Assembly: GCF_004362975.1 (NCBI RefSeq)
Contig: NZ_SNXO01000002.1
Location: 1-64,000 of the forward strand
Source of the DNA: Aminicella lysinilytica
GTDB lineage: Bacteria; Bacillota; Clostridia; Peptostreptococcales; Anaerovoracaceae
DNA: 64,000 nucleotides
Direction: 5' to 3'
In this document: positions 25,422 to 34,630 of the stretch, piece by piece
Layout: each line of letters begins with the position of its first letter
Position numbering within the stretch: position 1 is the first letter of the stretch
Notes under the pieces: generated by a model
What the model was told of the DNA's origin: nothing
Database searches by the model: none
Seen by the model: only the letters and a program-made list of their open reading frames with translations
Made by a program: the position numbers and the translations under genes

Positions 25422-26411
25422 TCAGTTGCCGGTAGTAGTCGTCGTATCGCCGGTTGTACCACCTGTAGTTCCGCCTGCCGTATCGCCGGTAGTGCCTCCG
25501 GTTGTATCACCGGTAGTTGCATCTTCTTTATCCTGATCTTCCTTGGCTTGAGCCGCCAGAACCTTCTTACTGTAGTTGATAAGCTTCTTGGTGTCGGTGT
25601 ATCTATACTTGGTGCTGTCCTTGAAAACCACAGTGTAGATGGTTTTCCCGGATTGCTTGGACATTTCTACCAAAGCGGCGTTCCCATAGTCCCAGGTGCC
25701 GGTCTTTCCGCCTTTGACATTGTACTTGCTGTAGCTGGATTTATTGAAATAGTAAATAAAGTTGTTTGTCATATAGACCGTGCGCTTTTGATACTTATTA
25801 GTCTTAGGTATTGTATAGGATCTGGTGCCGCATACCTTCCTGATGAAGCTGTACCTGAAGGCAGCTTTGGCTATGAGCATCATGTCTTTAGCCGTGCTCT
25901 TATGAGTTTTATATATGCAGCCGTGAGCATTGGTGAAGTGGCTGTTAGTACAGCCGAGGGCCTTGGTCTCCTTGTTCATGATCTTTGCAAAGGATTTTTT
26001 GTTGCCGGCGACTGCCTGTCCAAGGGCCGCGGCCGCGTCATTCTCAGATGGCAGCAAAGCAAAATACATAAGATATTTCACCTTGATTTTTTCACCTTTG
26101 CGCAGGTGATACCAGCTCATCCACGGAGTGGAGGCCGTCTCGGAACTTATAGTGACGGTTTTGTTCAGGTCCACGCCGCGCTTCATGACGATGTACGCCG
26201 TAAGCAGTTTGGTTGTGCTGAGAGGGTCGTACTTGGTGTTGGCCCGCTTAGAGTACAAAACTTTCCCTGTCTCGGCGCAGTAGGCGATGGCCCCCCTGGC
26301 GTTGATCGAAGGTTTCTTGATGGCTGCAGCAAAAGATGGGACACCGGTGGCGAATACCAGAGCCAGAGTTAATGATATGGCGAGGATTTTACTAAGTAGT
26401 CTGTATCTCAT
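25422..26411 (-). CDS. D-alanyl-D-alanine carboxypeptidase (PBP5/DacF family)
   Basis: Exported penicillin-binding enzyme of 329 residues that trims D-Ala from wall peptides. Signal peptide about 1-28 (ending SFA-A). Active-site motifs: STTK (S65-K68), SEN (122-124) and KTG (236-238). After about residue 290 the usual beta domain and membrane-anchoring helix are absent. In their place is a Thr/Gly/Asp repeat tail (TTGDTTGGT units), low complexity, perhaps a flexible wall-spanning segment. Start after TAGGAG. Its DNA repeats are the only tandem low-complexity stretch in this part of the window. Confidence 0.9.
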   Translation of the reverse strand: MRYRLLSKILAISLTLALVFATGVPSFAAAIKKPSINARGAIAYCAETGKVLYSKRANTKYDPLSTTKLLTAYIVMKRGVDLNKTVTISSETASTPWMSWYHLRKGEKIKVKYLMYFALLPSENDAAAALGQAVAGNKKSFAKIMNKETKALGCTNSHFTNAHGCIYKTHKSTAKDMMLIAKAAFRYSFIRKVCGTRSYTIPKTNKYQKRTVYMTNNFIYYFNKSSYSKYNVKGGKTGTWDYGNAALVEMSKQSGKTIYTVVFKDSTKYRYTDTKKLINYSKKVLAAQAKEDQDKEDATTGDTTGGTTGDTAGGTTGGTTGDTTTTTGN

Positions 26412-26499
26412 GTTTTGCTCCTATTCTTAAGAAAAATTAATGTACTATTTATTGATTATTATATATAATGTTATGTAAATAGTCAAATAATGGATTTTA

Positions 26500-26508
26500 T
26501 GATATAAT
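26500..26508 (+). promoter_or_regulatory. Extended -10 promoter immediately before the GIY-YIG gene
   Basis: TGATATAAT (26500-26508) ends six bases before ATG 26515. Transcription would start at about that ATG, leaving no room for a leader, so a leaderless message is predicted. Confidence 0.5.
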
Positions 26509-26514
26509 GAGGCG

Positions 26515-27273
26515 ATGAAAGTGAATTATACATACATATTAGAATGTGCTGACGGAAGTTACTATACGGGGTGGACCAATGATCTGGAAAAGCGTGTAGA
26601 AACTCATAACTGTGGCAGAGGTGCTAAATACACCAGAGGCCGCGGACCTGTCAGATTAGTCTATTATGAGGAACATATGACTAAAGAAGAGGCTATGAAG
26701 CGGGAAGCAGCCATCAAGAAACTTCCCAGGACGGAGAAACAATTGATGATGAAAGAAATGACAAATGATTATTTGAAGCAATTTAGCAAGGAAGAGCTAA
26801 TTGAGCTTATTGAGATATATTCTAAAAACTGGCTGGCTGATGATGGACTTTGGTTCCAGGAATTTGAAAAGACCTACGGTATGGACGTGGCTATGGAACA
26901 CGACCGCAGGGTCTGGGAAAAATTCACTGTGATCGAGGCCAAGAAAATCAAGGAGTTTCTGAAACTGCCTGATCAAGGAGGCATAGAAGGACTGGCCAAG
27001 GCTTTGCAGTTGAGGTTTTACTGTAATTTCTCAAAGGATGAGATAATAATCGATGGTAATACATTGACATACAGAATACTCGAATGCAGGGTGCAGCATG
27101 CCCGGGAGAAGAAGGGAATGGAGTTTCATCCCTGCAAGAGTGTCGGTGAGATAGAGTATGGGCTCTTTGGCAAGACCATCGACAATCGGTTCTCCTGCGA
27201 GGCCATAAGCTGCTATCCGGATATAACGGACGATACCTGTCACTGTTCATGGAAGTATACTTTGGAGGTTTAA
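26515..27273 (+). CDS. GIY-YIG nuclease domain fused to a DUF6125-like domain
   Basis: Protein of 252 residues. Residues 1-80 are a short GIY-YIG domain of the UPF0213/SLX1-like type: [16 protein letters not shown] holds the two Tyr motifs, then R27, the catalytic-type Glu after [11 protein letters not shown], and the typical [15 protein letters not shown]. Residues 87-252 look like the DUF6125 family ([22 protein letters not shown]...), with several Cys and His near the C-terminus (CHCSW). The two usually occur as separate proteins, so this is a fusion. A GTG at 26521 after GAGG is an alternative start. The next gene follows after four bases. The joint role is unknown. Confidence 0.75.
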   Translation: MKVNYTYILECADGSYYTGWTNDLEKRVETHNCGRGAKYTRGRGPVRLVYYEEHMTKEEAMKREAAIKKLPRTEKQLMMKEMTNDYLKQFSKEELIELIEIYSKNWLADDGLWFQEFEKTYGMDVAMEHDRRVWEKFTVIEAKKIKEFLKLPDQGGIEGLAKALQLRFYCNFSKDEIIIDGNTLTYRILECRVQHAREKKGMEFHPCKSVGEIEYGLFGKTIDNRFSCEAISCYPDITDDTCHCSWKYTLEV

Positions 27274-27277
27274 GCAG

Positions 27278-29239
27278 ATGTCAAAATTCAGGATAACTAT
27301 ATTAGCCATTTTGCTGGCATTTACTATGTCTATGCCGACATTTGTATTCGCCTATGGAGATTATACGAATTACACTAAGGGTTCCGCAACCATAGGTACT
27401 GTTTATGGGGACAGGACAATGGATTATCTTGCGGATTACTACTACGATGAGAACAATACCTACACTCAGAGAGACAAGAATTCTATCTGCATTTCATTTA
27501 CTGATGACATGAAGTCTTCGTTTGATTCTTATGCGAAAATCAAGACATATGCTGATGCTAAGGCGGATAAATATCCTGCATCATATTTGTTCGATGGGGG
27601 TAATTTCTCCATGGGGAATCCATATCAGACTATATTTGAATCTGAAGCTGCAGAATTACGCGTCATGGGTGCCACAGGTTATGATGCGACTACACTGGGA
27701 AGCGCCGAATTATCCCATGGGGCTTCAGGCCTTGAGGCCATGCTGAAGAAAGCCAAGAACTCCGGAGATCAGGTGCCTAATCTGGTGGCAGCAAACATCA
27801 GCGGTGACTCGGACCTTACTGCCGCTTTCAAAAAGTATGGAGTTAAGGATTACATAGTTGTGAACAATTATGGCGTCAAGGTCGCAGTATTCGGGATAAT
27901 AGGCAAGGATTCCTTTGACAGTGCATCGGCAGACGGATGCTCCTTGGATGATCCTGTGGAATCTGCCAACAAGGTAGTGTCTGAAATCAAGAAAAGCGAA
28001 GACGTAGATATGATAGTCTGCCTTGCCAATACAGGAAACGGCGGCTCGGACACTTCTCAGTCAGCAGCGAAGAAAATAGCAAGCGGAGTAGATGGTATCG
28101 ATCTCATAATCAGCGGTAACAGTACTGCAACGCTTACAGAACCTGTTGAAGAGAATGGCACTGAGATAGTAAGCACAGGAGAGGGCTCAGGCAGCATAGG
28201 TACAGTTGTTTTCACTAAGAAGAGCGGCTCTTATGAATATAAGTCATATAAACTTCAGAAGCTGAACAGTTCTATTACTGATGATTATACAGTTTCTTCT
28301 ACAGCTAGTAGATTGAAGAATCTCTATAACAGCGGGTATTTTTCCAAATATGGATTCACTTATGGGCAGAGGCTGACTACCAGCGACTTTGATTTTCCAA
28401 GTGTCAGCAGTCTTGCGACTACAGAGGGTGATAATCCGCTGGGAGATATCATAGCGGATGCTTATCTGAGTTCTGACAGTAACAGCAGCATAAGTGCTGT
28501 TTCAGGCGGGGCGGTCAGCGACACTATCAGTAGCGGCAAAGTGACTGCCGGAGATGCTTTCGCAGTACTGTCAAAGGGCACAGGAAAGGATGGCATGGCA
28601 GGTTATCAGTTAGTGAAATTCTCGCTGAAAGGTTCTCAGATAAAAACACTTGCAGAAAAGGGATCCAAGCCGGGAAAATCCAAGGCAGATTCTAAACTGT
28701 ATTTTGGCGGTCTGACTTATTCCTACAATCCACACCGTATATCGACTAACAGGGTTTACGATATGAAGGTAAAAGGTGAAAACGGACGCATCAGCGACAG
28801 CAAGTCCTATAGCGTAGTTGCAGATGCTTACACATTTAAGCAGATAAAGAATCTTTTAGGTGGCGACACAAGTATCGAGTCAAGTGTAAACCTGGCAGGC
28901 AGTAACGGTAATGACCAGAAAGCCTGGTCTTCATTAGCCAGTTACCTGAGGAAGCAGGGCACAGCGTCTTATGCAAAGGCTGATGGCAGAGTTAACTATG
29001 ATACTAGTTTCAACCCTGTAAACTTGTTTAAACAGCCTAATAAAATGGTAGGCGTCGTAGTAAGCATAGGCGTGATAATCATTGCAGTACTGTTGCTGCT
29101 GATCATCTTCATAGCAGGTGGCATTGGCAGTCGCAGGTATCGCGGAGGCTTCGAACCGGGAAAGAAGAGCAGGAGAAAAACTCGCTATCCTAAGCAGGCG
29201 AAAGAAAAGCCTATATTCAGTAACAAGAAAAGATTCTAG
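27278..29239 (+). CDS. 5'-nucleotidase/metallophosphatase-like membrane protein lacking metal ligands
   Basis: Protein of 653 residues: signal peptide about 1-25, an N-terminal calcineurin-like domain (about 35-330), the 5'-nucleotidase C-terminal domain (about 365-575), then a membrane helix (about 592-618) and a basic tail. The overall fold matches UshA/5'-nucleotidases, but the metal motifs are changed: the GD motif reads DGGN (106-109), GNHE reads GSAE (141-144), the H-x-G motif reads NTG (251-253) and GHxH reads GNST (280-283). I infer a non-enzymatic surface protein or one with another chemistry. Co-transcribed with the GIY-YIG gene. A strong terminator follows. Confidence 0.75.
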   Translation: MSKFRITILAILLAFTMSMPTFVFAYGDYTNYTKGSATIGTVYGDRTMDYLADYYYDENNTYTQRDKNSICISFTDDMKSSFDSYAKIKTYADAKADKYPASYLFDGGNFSMGNPYQTIFESEAAELRVMGATGYDATTLGSAELSHGASGLEAMLKKAKNSGDQVPNLVAANISGDSDLTAAFKKYGVKDYIVVNNYGVKVAVFGIIGKDSFDSASADGCSLDDPVESANKVVSEIKKSEDVDMIVCLANTGNGGSDTSQSAAKKIASGVDGIDLIISGNSTATLTEPVEENGTEIVSTGEGSGSIGTVVFTKKSGSYEYKSYKLQKLNSSITDDYTVSSTASRLKNLYNSGYFSKYGFTYGQRLTTSDFDFPSVSSLATTEGDNPLGDIIADAYLSSDSNSSISAVSGGAVSDTISSGKVTAGDAFAVLSKGTGKDGMAGYQLVKFSLKGSQIKTLAEKGSKPGKSKADSKLYFGGLTYSYNPHRISTNRVYDMKVKGENGRISDSKSYSVVADAYTFKQIKNLLGGDTSIESSVNLAGSNGNDQKAWSSLASYLRKQGTASYAKADGRVNYDTSFNPVNLFKQPNKMVGVVVSIGVIIIAVLLLLIIFIAGGIGSRRYRGGFEPGKKSRRKTRYPKQAKEKPIFSNKKRF

Positions 29240-29268
29240 GTAATTAGTTCACATATAGTGCGCATGGA

Positions 29269-29307
29269 CGTGCAAACCACAAGATGATGTGGTTTGCACG
29301 TTTTTTT
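29269..29307 (+). terminator. Strong intrinsic terminator
   Basis: CGTGCAAACCACA (29269-29281) pairs perfectly with TGTGGTTTGCACG (29288-29300), followed by seven T. It isolates the dcw cluster from upstream genes. Confidence 0.95.
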
Positions 29308-29372
29308 AATGGATTTTTTGAATATATAGTACCATATAGTGGTGAGAAAAACCTGAATTTGTCGATAAATTG

Positions 29373-29401
29373 TTGAAAAGTGGTGGAAAGTGGTGTAGAA
29401 T
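29373..29401 (+). promoter_or_regulatory. mraZ (dcw cluster) promoter
   Basis: TTGAAA (29373-29378), 17-bp spacer, TAGAAT (29396-29401). It overlaps the MraZ repeats completely. Confidence 0.7.
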
Positions 29402-29406
29402 GGAGT
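29377..29406 (+). promoter_or_regulatory. MraZ box: three 10-bp direct repeats
   Basis: AAAGTGGTGG (29377), AAAGTGGTGT (29387) and AGAATGGAGT (29397) follow one another at exact 10-bp spacing. Known MraZ sites are three or more short repeats at one helical turn upstream of mraZ. Here they cover the promoter, so MraZ should repress its own cluster. Confidence 0.8.
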
Positions 29407-29445
29407 AACAGTAAAGTAACGTAGTGGTTTAGAAGGAGAACAGAC

Positions 29446-29877
29446 ATGTTCATGGGCAAGTATAACAATTCAATAGATGCCAAGAACAGAATGATCGTGC
29501 CTTCTAAGCATCGCGATCAGCTGGGAGGAAGATGCGTACTTACCAAAGGCCTTGACCAGTGCCTGTACATTTATTCTATGGGTGACTGGGAACAGCAGAT
29601 GGAAAAGATAGCAGAACTTCCGGAATCGGATCCGAAGATAAGAGCTTTTATCAGACATTTTTGTGCTAACGCTGTCGAATGTGAATTCGATAAGCAGGGC
29701 AGAATAGTGATTCCTCAGGATCTTAAGGACTATGCCAGAATAACCAAAGACCTTATAACCATGGGAGCTATGAAGAAAATAGAGATATGGAGCAAGGAGG
29801 TATGGGATACACCCGAAAATGAAGGTAACATGGGCTCTGATGAATTTGCAGATGCCCTTAAGGAATATAATTTCTAG
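29446..29877 (+). CDS. mraZ: Transcriptional regulator MraZ
   Basis: Protein of 143 residues with two AbrB/SpoVT-like swapped-hairpin domains ([21 protein letters not shown] near the start; [19 protein letters not shown] near 80-100). It forms a ring that binds the direct repeats upstream and represses the dcw cluster. Start after AAGGAG. First gene of the cluster. Confidence 0.95.
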   Translation: MFMGKYNNSIDAKNRMIVPSKHRDQLGGRCVLTKGLDQCLYIYSMGDWEQQMEKIAELPESDPKIRAFIRHFCANAVECEFDKQGRIVIPQDLKDYARITKDLITMGAMKKIEIWSKEVWDTPENEGNMGSDEFADALKEYNF

Positions 29878-29885
29878 GTGCTGTT

Positions 29886-30821
29886 ATGGAATTTAAACAT
29901 ACACCGGTGCTGCTGTCAGAGTGCATCGAAAATCTCAATATAAAGCCTGACGGAATATACGTCGATGGTACACTAGGTGGCGGAGGGCATTCATTTCACA
30001 TTTGTGAGAAGTTATCGCCGGAAGGTACACTTATAGGAATAGACAGAGATACCGATGCCCTTGAAGCGGCAGAAGAAAGATTGAAAGAATTCAAATGCAA
30101 TAAGTTATTCGTTCAAAGTAACTATTCGGATATTAAATCGGTACTAACCGAGAGCGGGATCCCGAAAATAGACGGGGCTCTGCTGGATCTGGGAGTTTCA
30201 TCATTCCAACTGGATAACGCCGAAAGGGGATTTTCCTACATGCAGGATGCGCCCTTGGACATGAGGATGAATCAGGACGATAGATTTACCGCATATGATG
30301 TAGTCAATACATACGATCAAAAGGAATTGACGAGAGTGATTTCCAAGTATGGCGAAGAAAGATGGGCCGCCAGAATAGCGTCGTTCATAGTAGAAAGGCG
30401 CAAGGAGGGACCGATCACTTCGACAGCAGAACTGGTAGATGTAATAAAAGCAGCCATACCGGCCAAGGCAAGGAGGAACGGCCCTCATCCGGCCAAGAGA
30501 ACTTTTCAGGCATTACGAATAGAGGTAAACGACGAGCTTGGACAGCTTGAGGATGCCATCGATGAATTCTTCGATGTGCTGAATACAGGAGGCAGGCTAT
30601 GTATAATCTCATTCCATTCCCTGGAAGACAGGATAGTGAAAGAAACTTTCAACAGAAGAGCTGATCCATGTACCTGCCCACCGGAATTTCCCGTATGTGT
30701 ATGCGGTAAAGTGGCAGATGTAAGGAAAATATCGAGGAAACCTATTATCCCGGGTGAAGAAGAACTGGAAGGTAATCCGAGATCAAGGAGTGCTAAGCTC
30801 CGGGTGTGTGAGAAGATTTAG
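29886..30821 (+). CDS. rsmH: 16S rRNA (cytosine-1402-N4)-methyltransferase
   Basis: SAM-dependent enzyme of 311 residues that N4-methylates C1402 of 16S rRNA. It shows HTPVLLSE at the start, the SAM loop [10 protein letters not shown] (28-37), [16 protein letters not shown] and near the end [10 protein letters not shown]. Start after AGGTG. Second gene of the dcw cluster, eight bases from mraZ. Confidence 0.95.
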   Translation: MEFKHTPVLLSECIENLNIKPDGIYVDGTLGGGGHSFHICEKLSPEGTLIGIDRDTDALEAAEERLKEFKCNKLFVQSNYSDIKSVLTESGIPKIDGALLDLGVSSFQLDNAERGFSYMQDAPLDMRMNQDDRFTAYDVVNTYDQKELTRVISKYGEERWAARIASFIVERRKEGPITSTAELVDVIKAAIPAKARRNGPHPAKRTFQALRIEVNDELGQLEDAIDEFFDVLNTGGRLCIISFHSLEDRIVKETFNRRADPCTCPPEFPVCVCGKVADVRKISRKPIIPGEEELEGNPRSRSAKLRVCEKI

Positions 30822-30831
30822 AGGTAGAGAT

Positions 30832-31158
30832 ATGAATGTACAGGACAAGAGAAGGATACTGATGACATTGATACTGGTAGGAGTTATCTGCATAGCTATG
30901 GTAGTACTTACAGCTTATGCGGCCGAGCTTCGTGTAGAAAACAACAATCTGATAGACAAGAATAAAGCCCTGCAGGGAGAGGTTGAAACTCTGAGCGTTC
31001 AGATCAAGACAGCAAACAACATAGATCACATTGAGTCTGTGGCTAAGAACAAGTTAGGTATGGTTTATCCTACTTCAGACGAATGTGTATATATCACTGA
31101 CAATGATAAGGCTAATAGTAATCTTGCTACGGTCATTAGAAAAGAAGCTTATAATTAA
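30832..31158 (+). CDS. ftsL: Cell division protein FtsL-like
   Basis: Small bitopic membrane protein of 108 residues: short basic N-terminus, one membrane segment (about 10-30), then a heptad-rich coiled coil (LRVENNNLIDKNKALQ...) and the motif VAKNKLGMVYPT. This is the FtsL/DivIC shape. It would join FtsQ and the septal synthase outside the membrane. The frame runs 26 codons further upstream, within rsmH; ATG 30832 follows GAGGTAGAG and is the better start. Position between rsmH and the PBP gene supports the call. Confidence 0.85.
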   Translation: MNVQDKRRILMTLILVGVICIAMVVLTAYAAELRVENNNLIDKNKALQGEVETLSVQIKTANNIDHIESVAKNKLGMVYPTSDECVYITDNDKANSNLATVIRKEAYN

Positions 31159-31203
31159 GCCTTTATTATTGGAGCGATATAGATTATAATTTAATAAGGG
31201 GTA

Positions 31204-31243
31204 GCCAGACAACTTAATACATTATCAGCTGTCTGGCATTTTT
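31204..31243 (+). terminator. Terminator-like hairpin between ftsL and the PBP gene (possible attenuator)
   Basis: GCCAGACA (31204-31211) pairs with TGTCTGGC (31230-31237), followed by ATTTTT. A TATAAT at 31185-31190 precedes it, without a good -35. It could set a step-down in expression inside the cluster. Confidence 0.6.
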
Positions 31244-31256
31244 AATGGAGAAGCTA

Positions 31257-33239
31257 ATGGCAAAAGTCAATAAGACAAATAAGAATAGAATAATATACGC
31301 ATTTATAATAATTGCTGCATTGATAGTTGCACTGGCATTGCGTACAGCGTGGATACAGGTAGTCAAGGCTGATGATTACAGTCAGAAGGCAACTAATCAG
31401 CAGATGAGCGACATACCGCTGGAAGCTAAGAGGGGTGCTATTTATGATACCAAAGGTCAGGAACTGGCAGCCAGTGCTACCTGTTATTCTATATGGGTAA
31501 GGCCTGCGCAGATAAAGAAAAACTATACGTCCTCTAAAATCAGTGAGTTGAGTGAAAAACTTGCCGTGATACTTGATGTGAAATCTTCAGATGTCGAGAA
31601 GGATATGACTTCAAGTACTACATTGGTCAAGGTGGCCAGGTATCTGAATAAATCAACTATAGATAAAATCAAGAAATTGGATATAACGGGTTTGGAGGTA
31701 GCTGAAAACACCAAGCGCTACTATCCTTTCGGAACATCGGCTTCTCAGCTGCTGGGCAGTGTCAACGATGATAACGAAGGCCGCACAGGAATAGAAGCAG
31801 AGTTTGATGGGTACTTAAGCGGGGTAGCCGGCAGATGGATCAAAGAAACTGATCTGAATGGCGATACTCTGTCATACGGCAGTCAGAAATACTATCAGGC
31901 TAAGGACGGTTACAATGTTACGTTGACTGTAGACGAAGTACTTCAGCACTACGCGGAGAAGGCGGTTGCCACAGGCCTTAAAAAAACTAAGGCTAAGCGT
32001 ATAATGTGTCTGGTTATGGATCCTAAGACCGGTGATATCAAGGCAATGGTCACGAGTCCATCCTACGATCCCAACAATGCTACAGAACCGGTTTCGTCTG
32101 CGGCAAAGAAATACTTCAACAGTTTATCAGACAATGGACAGAGTAAATACCTAAGTTCCATGTGGAAGAATCCAATAATCAGCGATACCTATGAACCGGG
32201 ATCCACTTTTAAGCTGATAACTACATCAGCGGCCTTGGAGGAGGGTGTAACTACGCCATCTTCCAGGTATTATGACAGCGGTTCCATAACAGTAGACGGA
32301 ACAACCCTTCATTGCTGGAATCTGGCGGGTCATGGAGCGGAAAATCTGGTACAGGCAGTAGGCAATTCCTGCAATCCTGTGCAGGTGCGTCTGGCGCTGG
32401 CTCTCGGAAAGGATAAGTATTATAATTATCTTGAAATGTTTGGGATCACCAGCATTACCCATGTGGATCTGCCGGGAGAAACTTCGGCTATAATCAAGAG
32501 CAAGAGCAATCTGACCAATGTGGATCTGGCGACTATGTCCTATGGACAGGGCATAGCGGTAACGCCTATACAGCTTCTTACTGCTGTTTGTTCTATAGGA
32601 AACGGCGGAGTGATGATGCAGCCGAGAATAGTTGAAAAACTTACAGATTCAAATGAAAAAACTGTTAAGACATATGACACTGTCAAGGTCCGCAAGGTGA
32701 TATCATCTAAGACGGCATCAGAGATGAGAGACATAATGGAATACGTTGTTGAAAAAGGCGGCGGAGGAAACGCCAAGATAACCGGATACAGAATAGGCGG
32801 AAAGACAGGTACTGCTGATAAAGTCGTAAACGGCAGCTACACCAGTGATACATACTCATCATTCGTAGGACTTGCGCCTATAGATGATCCTAAACTGGCT
32901 GTGCTGGTAGTCGTAGACAGTCCGAAAGGTATCCAGTACGGAAGTGCTGTAGCAGCGCCTATTGCCAAAAACTTTTTGCAGAACGCATTAACATATATGG
33001 AGATCACTCCTAAATACACTAAGGCTGAGACCAGGTCTCAGAGTGCTTCATACGCTTATGTGCCTAATGTTACCGGAAAGAGCTACAGTGATGCTGTCGG
33101 AATACTCGGTGGCTATGGACTTAAATATAAAGCAAGCCCGTCCTCAGCGTCGAAATCAGATTTCAAGGTAGTTGACCAATATCCTAAGGCTGGGAAACGT
33201 ATCAGTAAGGGCGGCACAGTTTACCTTTACAAGAAATAG
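31257..33239 (+). CDS. Class B penicillin-binding protein with one PASTA domain (FtsI/SpoVD type)
   Basis: Septal or sporulation-type transpeptidase, about 660 residues. One membrane helix (about 10-30), a dimerisation domain, then the transpeptidase domain with the active serine in EPGSTFK (about 316-319), S-C-N (about 371-373) and GGKTGTAD (about 525). A single PASTA repeat forms the C-terminus (YVPNVTGKSYSDAV...), which fits SpoVD/PBP2B. ATG 31257 is preceded by GGAG at 31247; an ATG at 31245 lacks any site. Works with the SEDS protein FtsW later in the cluster. Confidence 0.92.
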   Translation: MAKVNKTNKNRIIYAFIIIAALIVALALRTAWIQVVKADDYSQKATNQQMSDIPLEAKRGAIYDTKGQELAASATCYSIWVRPAQIKKNYTSSKISELSEKLAVILDVKSSDVEKDMTSSTTLVKVARYLNKSTIDKIKKLDITGLEVAENTKRYYPFGTSASQLLGSVNDDNEGRTGIEAEFDGYLSGVAGRWIKETDLNGDTLSYGSQKYYQAKDGYNVTLTVDEVLQHYAEKAVATGLKKTKAKRIMCLVMDPKTGDIKAMVTSPSYDPNNATEPVSSAAKKYFNSLSDNGQSKYLSSMWKNPIISDTYEPGSTFKLITTSAALEEGVTTPSSRYYDSGSITVDGTTLHCWNLAGHGAENLVQAVGNSCNPVQVRLALALGKDKYYNYLEMFGITSITHVDLPGETSAIIKSKSNLTNVDLATMSYGQGIAVTPIQLLTAVCSIGNGGVMMQPRIVEKLTDSNEKTVKTYDTVKVRKVISSKTASEMRDIMEYVVEKGGGGNAKITGYRIGGKTGTADKVVNGSYTSDTYSSFVGLAPIDDPKLAVLVVVDSPKGIQYGSAVAAPIAKNFLQNALTYMEITPKYTKAETRSQSASYAYVPNVTGKSYSDAVGILGGYGLKYKASPSSASKSDFKVVDQYPKAGKRISKGGTVYLYKK

Positions 33240-33253
33240 AAAGGAACATGTAG

Positions 33254-34621
33254 ATGAATCCTATTACCATAGATGAAATAACAAAGGCAACCAATGGGAG
33301 TTTGCTTTGGGGGAATGGCCAGGCAACAATAGATAATGTCAGCACTGATTCACGCCGGGTGGGGTGTAAGACTTTGTTCATACCCCTGAAGGGTGAGAAT
33401 CATGACGCACATAAATTCATACCCATGGCGGCCGAGGCGGGATGCAGGACTTTCCTGACATCGAACAAAGATGCCACTGCGGGCCTTACAGCTTGCAATG
33501 TGATTTTTGTTGATGATACGCTTGCGGCTATGCAGGCCCTGGCTAAGTATTATCTTGACAAGATCCATGTGAAAAGGCTGGCTGTTACGGGAAGCGTAGG
33601 TAAAACGTCAACCAGAGACATGGTCTACTATATGTGTTGTGAGAAGTATAAGACCGGCAGGTCAATGGCTAATTTTAACAATGATGTGGGAGTACCATTG
33701 ACAATTTTCTCTTTAGACGATAGTATGGACATTGCAGTATTTGAAGAAGGCATGGATCATGCGGGCGAGATACACAGGCTTGTAGTTATTACCAGACCGG
33801 ATGTGGCAATAATAACCAATGTAGGCATATCGCATCTGGAAAACCTGGGAAGCAGGGAAAACATACTGAAGGCGAAGATGGAAATAGCGGACTACTTCGG
33901 ACCGGACAATGCGCTGGTCATTAATGAGTCCTGCGACCTTTTAAACAAGGAAGATATACATGAAGATTACAAGGTAATCGGCGTTGGAGAAAAAAATAAT
34001 GATTATACCGTATCTAATGTTTGCGATTTAGGCGAAAAAGGTATAGAATTTACTTTGACTGTCCATGGCGACAGCAGGAAGATATTTCTCGGCGTACCGG
34101 GAGCTCATAATGCAATAAACGCGGCTTTGGCCATAGCAGCCTGCTCGCAGGTTGGTATCACTATGGATCAGGCTATAGCAGGTTTGGGTCACCTGGAGCT
34201 TACAGGCAAGAGGCTTGCCCTCAGGGAAAGCCGCGGAATAAAAGTTATTGACGACACTTATAATGCAGCTCCTGAATCAATGAAATCGGCGATCAATACT
34301 CTCATGAATACTGAAGGTCAGAGACATATAGCCATTTTGGGCGGAATGAACGAATTGGGAGTTGACTCTGAAGTTTACCACAGAAAAGTGGGGGACTTCG
34401 CAGTTGAAAGCGGAGTCGATCTGCTTATTGGAGTAGAGGACAAGGCTAAGGCAATCGTCGCAGGCGCAGATGAAAAAGGTGGTAATGCTATGTGGTTTGG
34501 ATCCAAGGAGGAACTGTACGGTAAACTGTCAGGACTTCTGAAATCCGGAGACATAGTTTTGATAAAGGCATCTAATGCCTTACACATGGATGAAGTTGCA
34601 GATAAAATTATTAATGGATAG
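33254..34621 (+). CDS. murF: UDP-MurNAc-tripeptide--D-Ala-D-Ala ligase
   Basis: Adds D-Ala-D-Ala to the UDP-MurNAc tripeptide, the last cytoplasmic step of wall precursor assembly. 455 residues with the three Mur domains: N-terminal UDP-binding part, ATP loop TGSVGKTSTRD (about 111-121), and the C-terminal domain with DDTYNAAPESM, a MurF signature. Start after AAAGGAA. murE, which commonly precedes murF, is not here. Confidence 0.95.
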   Translation: MNPITIDEITKATNGSLLWGNGQATIDNVSTDSRRVGCKTLFIPLKGENHDAHKFIPMAAEAGCRTFLTSNKDATAGLTACNVIFVDDTLAAMQALAKYYLDKIHVKRLAVTGSVGKTSTRDMVYYMCCEKYKTGRSMANFNNDVGVPLTIFSLDDSMDIAVFEEGMDHAGEIHRLVVITRPDVAIITNVGISHLENLGSRENILKAKMEIADYFGPDNALVINESCDLLNKEDIHEDYKVIGVGEKNNDYTVSNVCDLGEKGIEFTLTVHGDSRKIFLGVPGAHNAINAALAIAACSQVGITMDQAIAGLGHLELTGKRLALRESRGIKVIDDTYNAAPESMKSAINTLMNTEGQRHIAILGGMNELGVDSEVYHRKVGDFAVESGVDLLIGVEDKAKAIVAGADEKGGNAMWFGSKEELYGKLSGLLKSGDIVLIKASNALHMDEVADKIING

Positions 34622-34630
34622 GGGAAAAGT

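Noticed and set aside
25430-25515. Tandem repeats as a CRISPR-like array
   Set aside because: They are the codons of the Thr/Gly/Asp tail of the carboxypeptidase, short and without unique spacers.
25548-26372. Long plus-strand open frame opposite the carboxypeptidase gene
   Set aside because: It mirrors the codons of a gene with signal peptide and active-site motifs; no ribosome site or family match.
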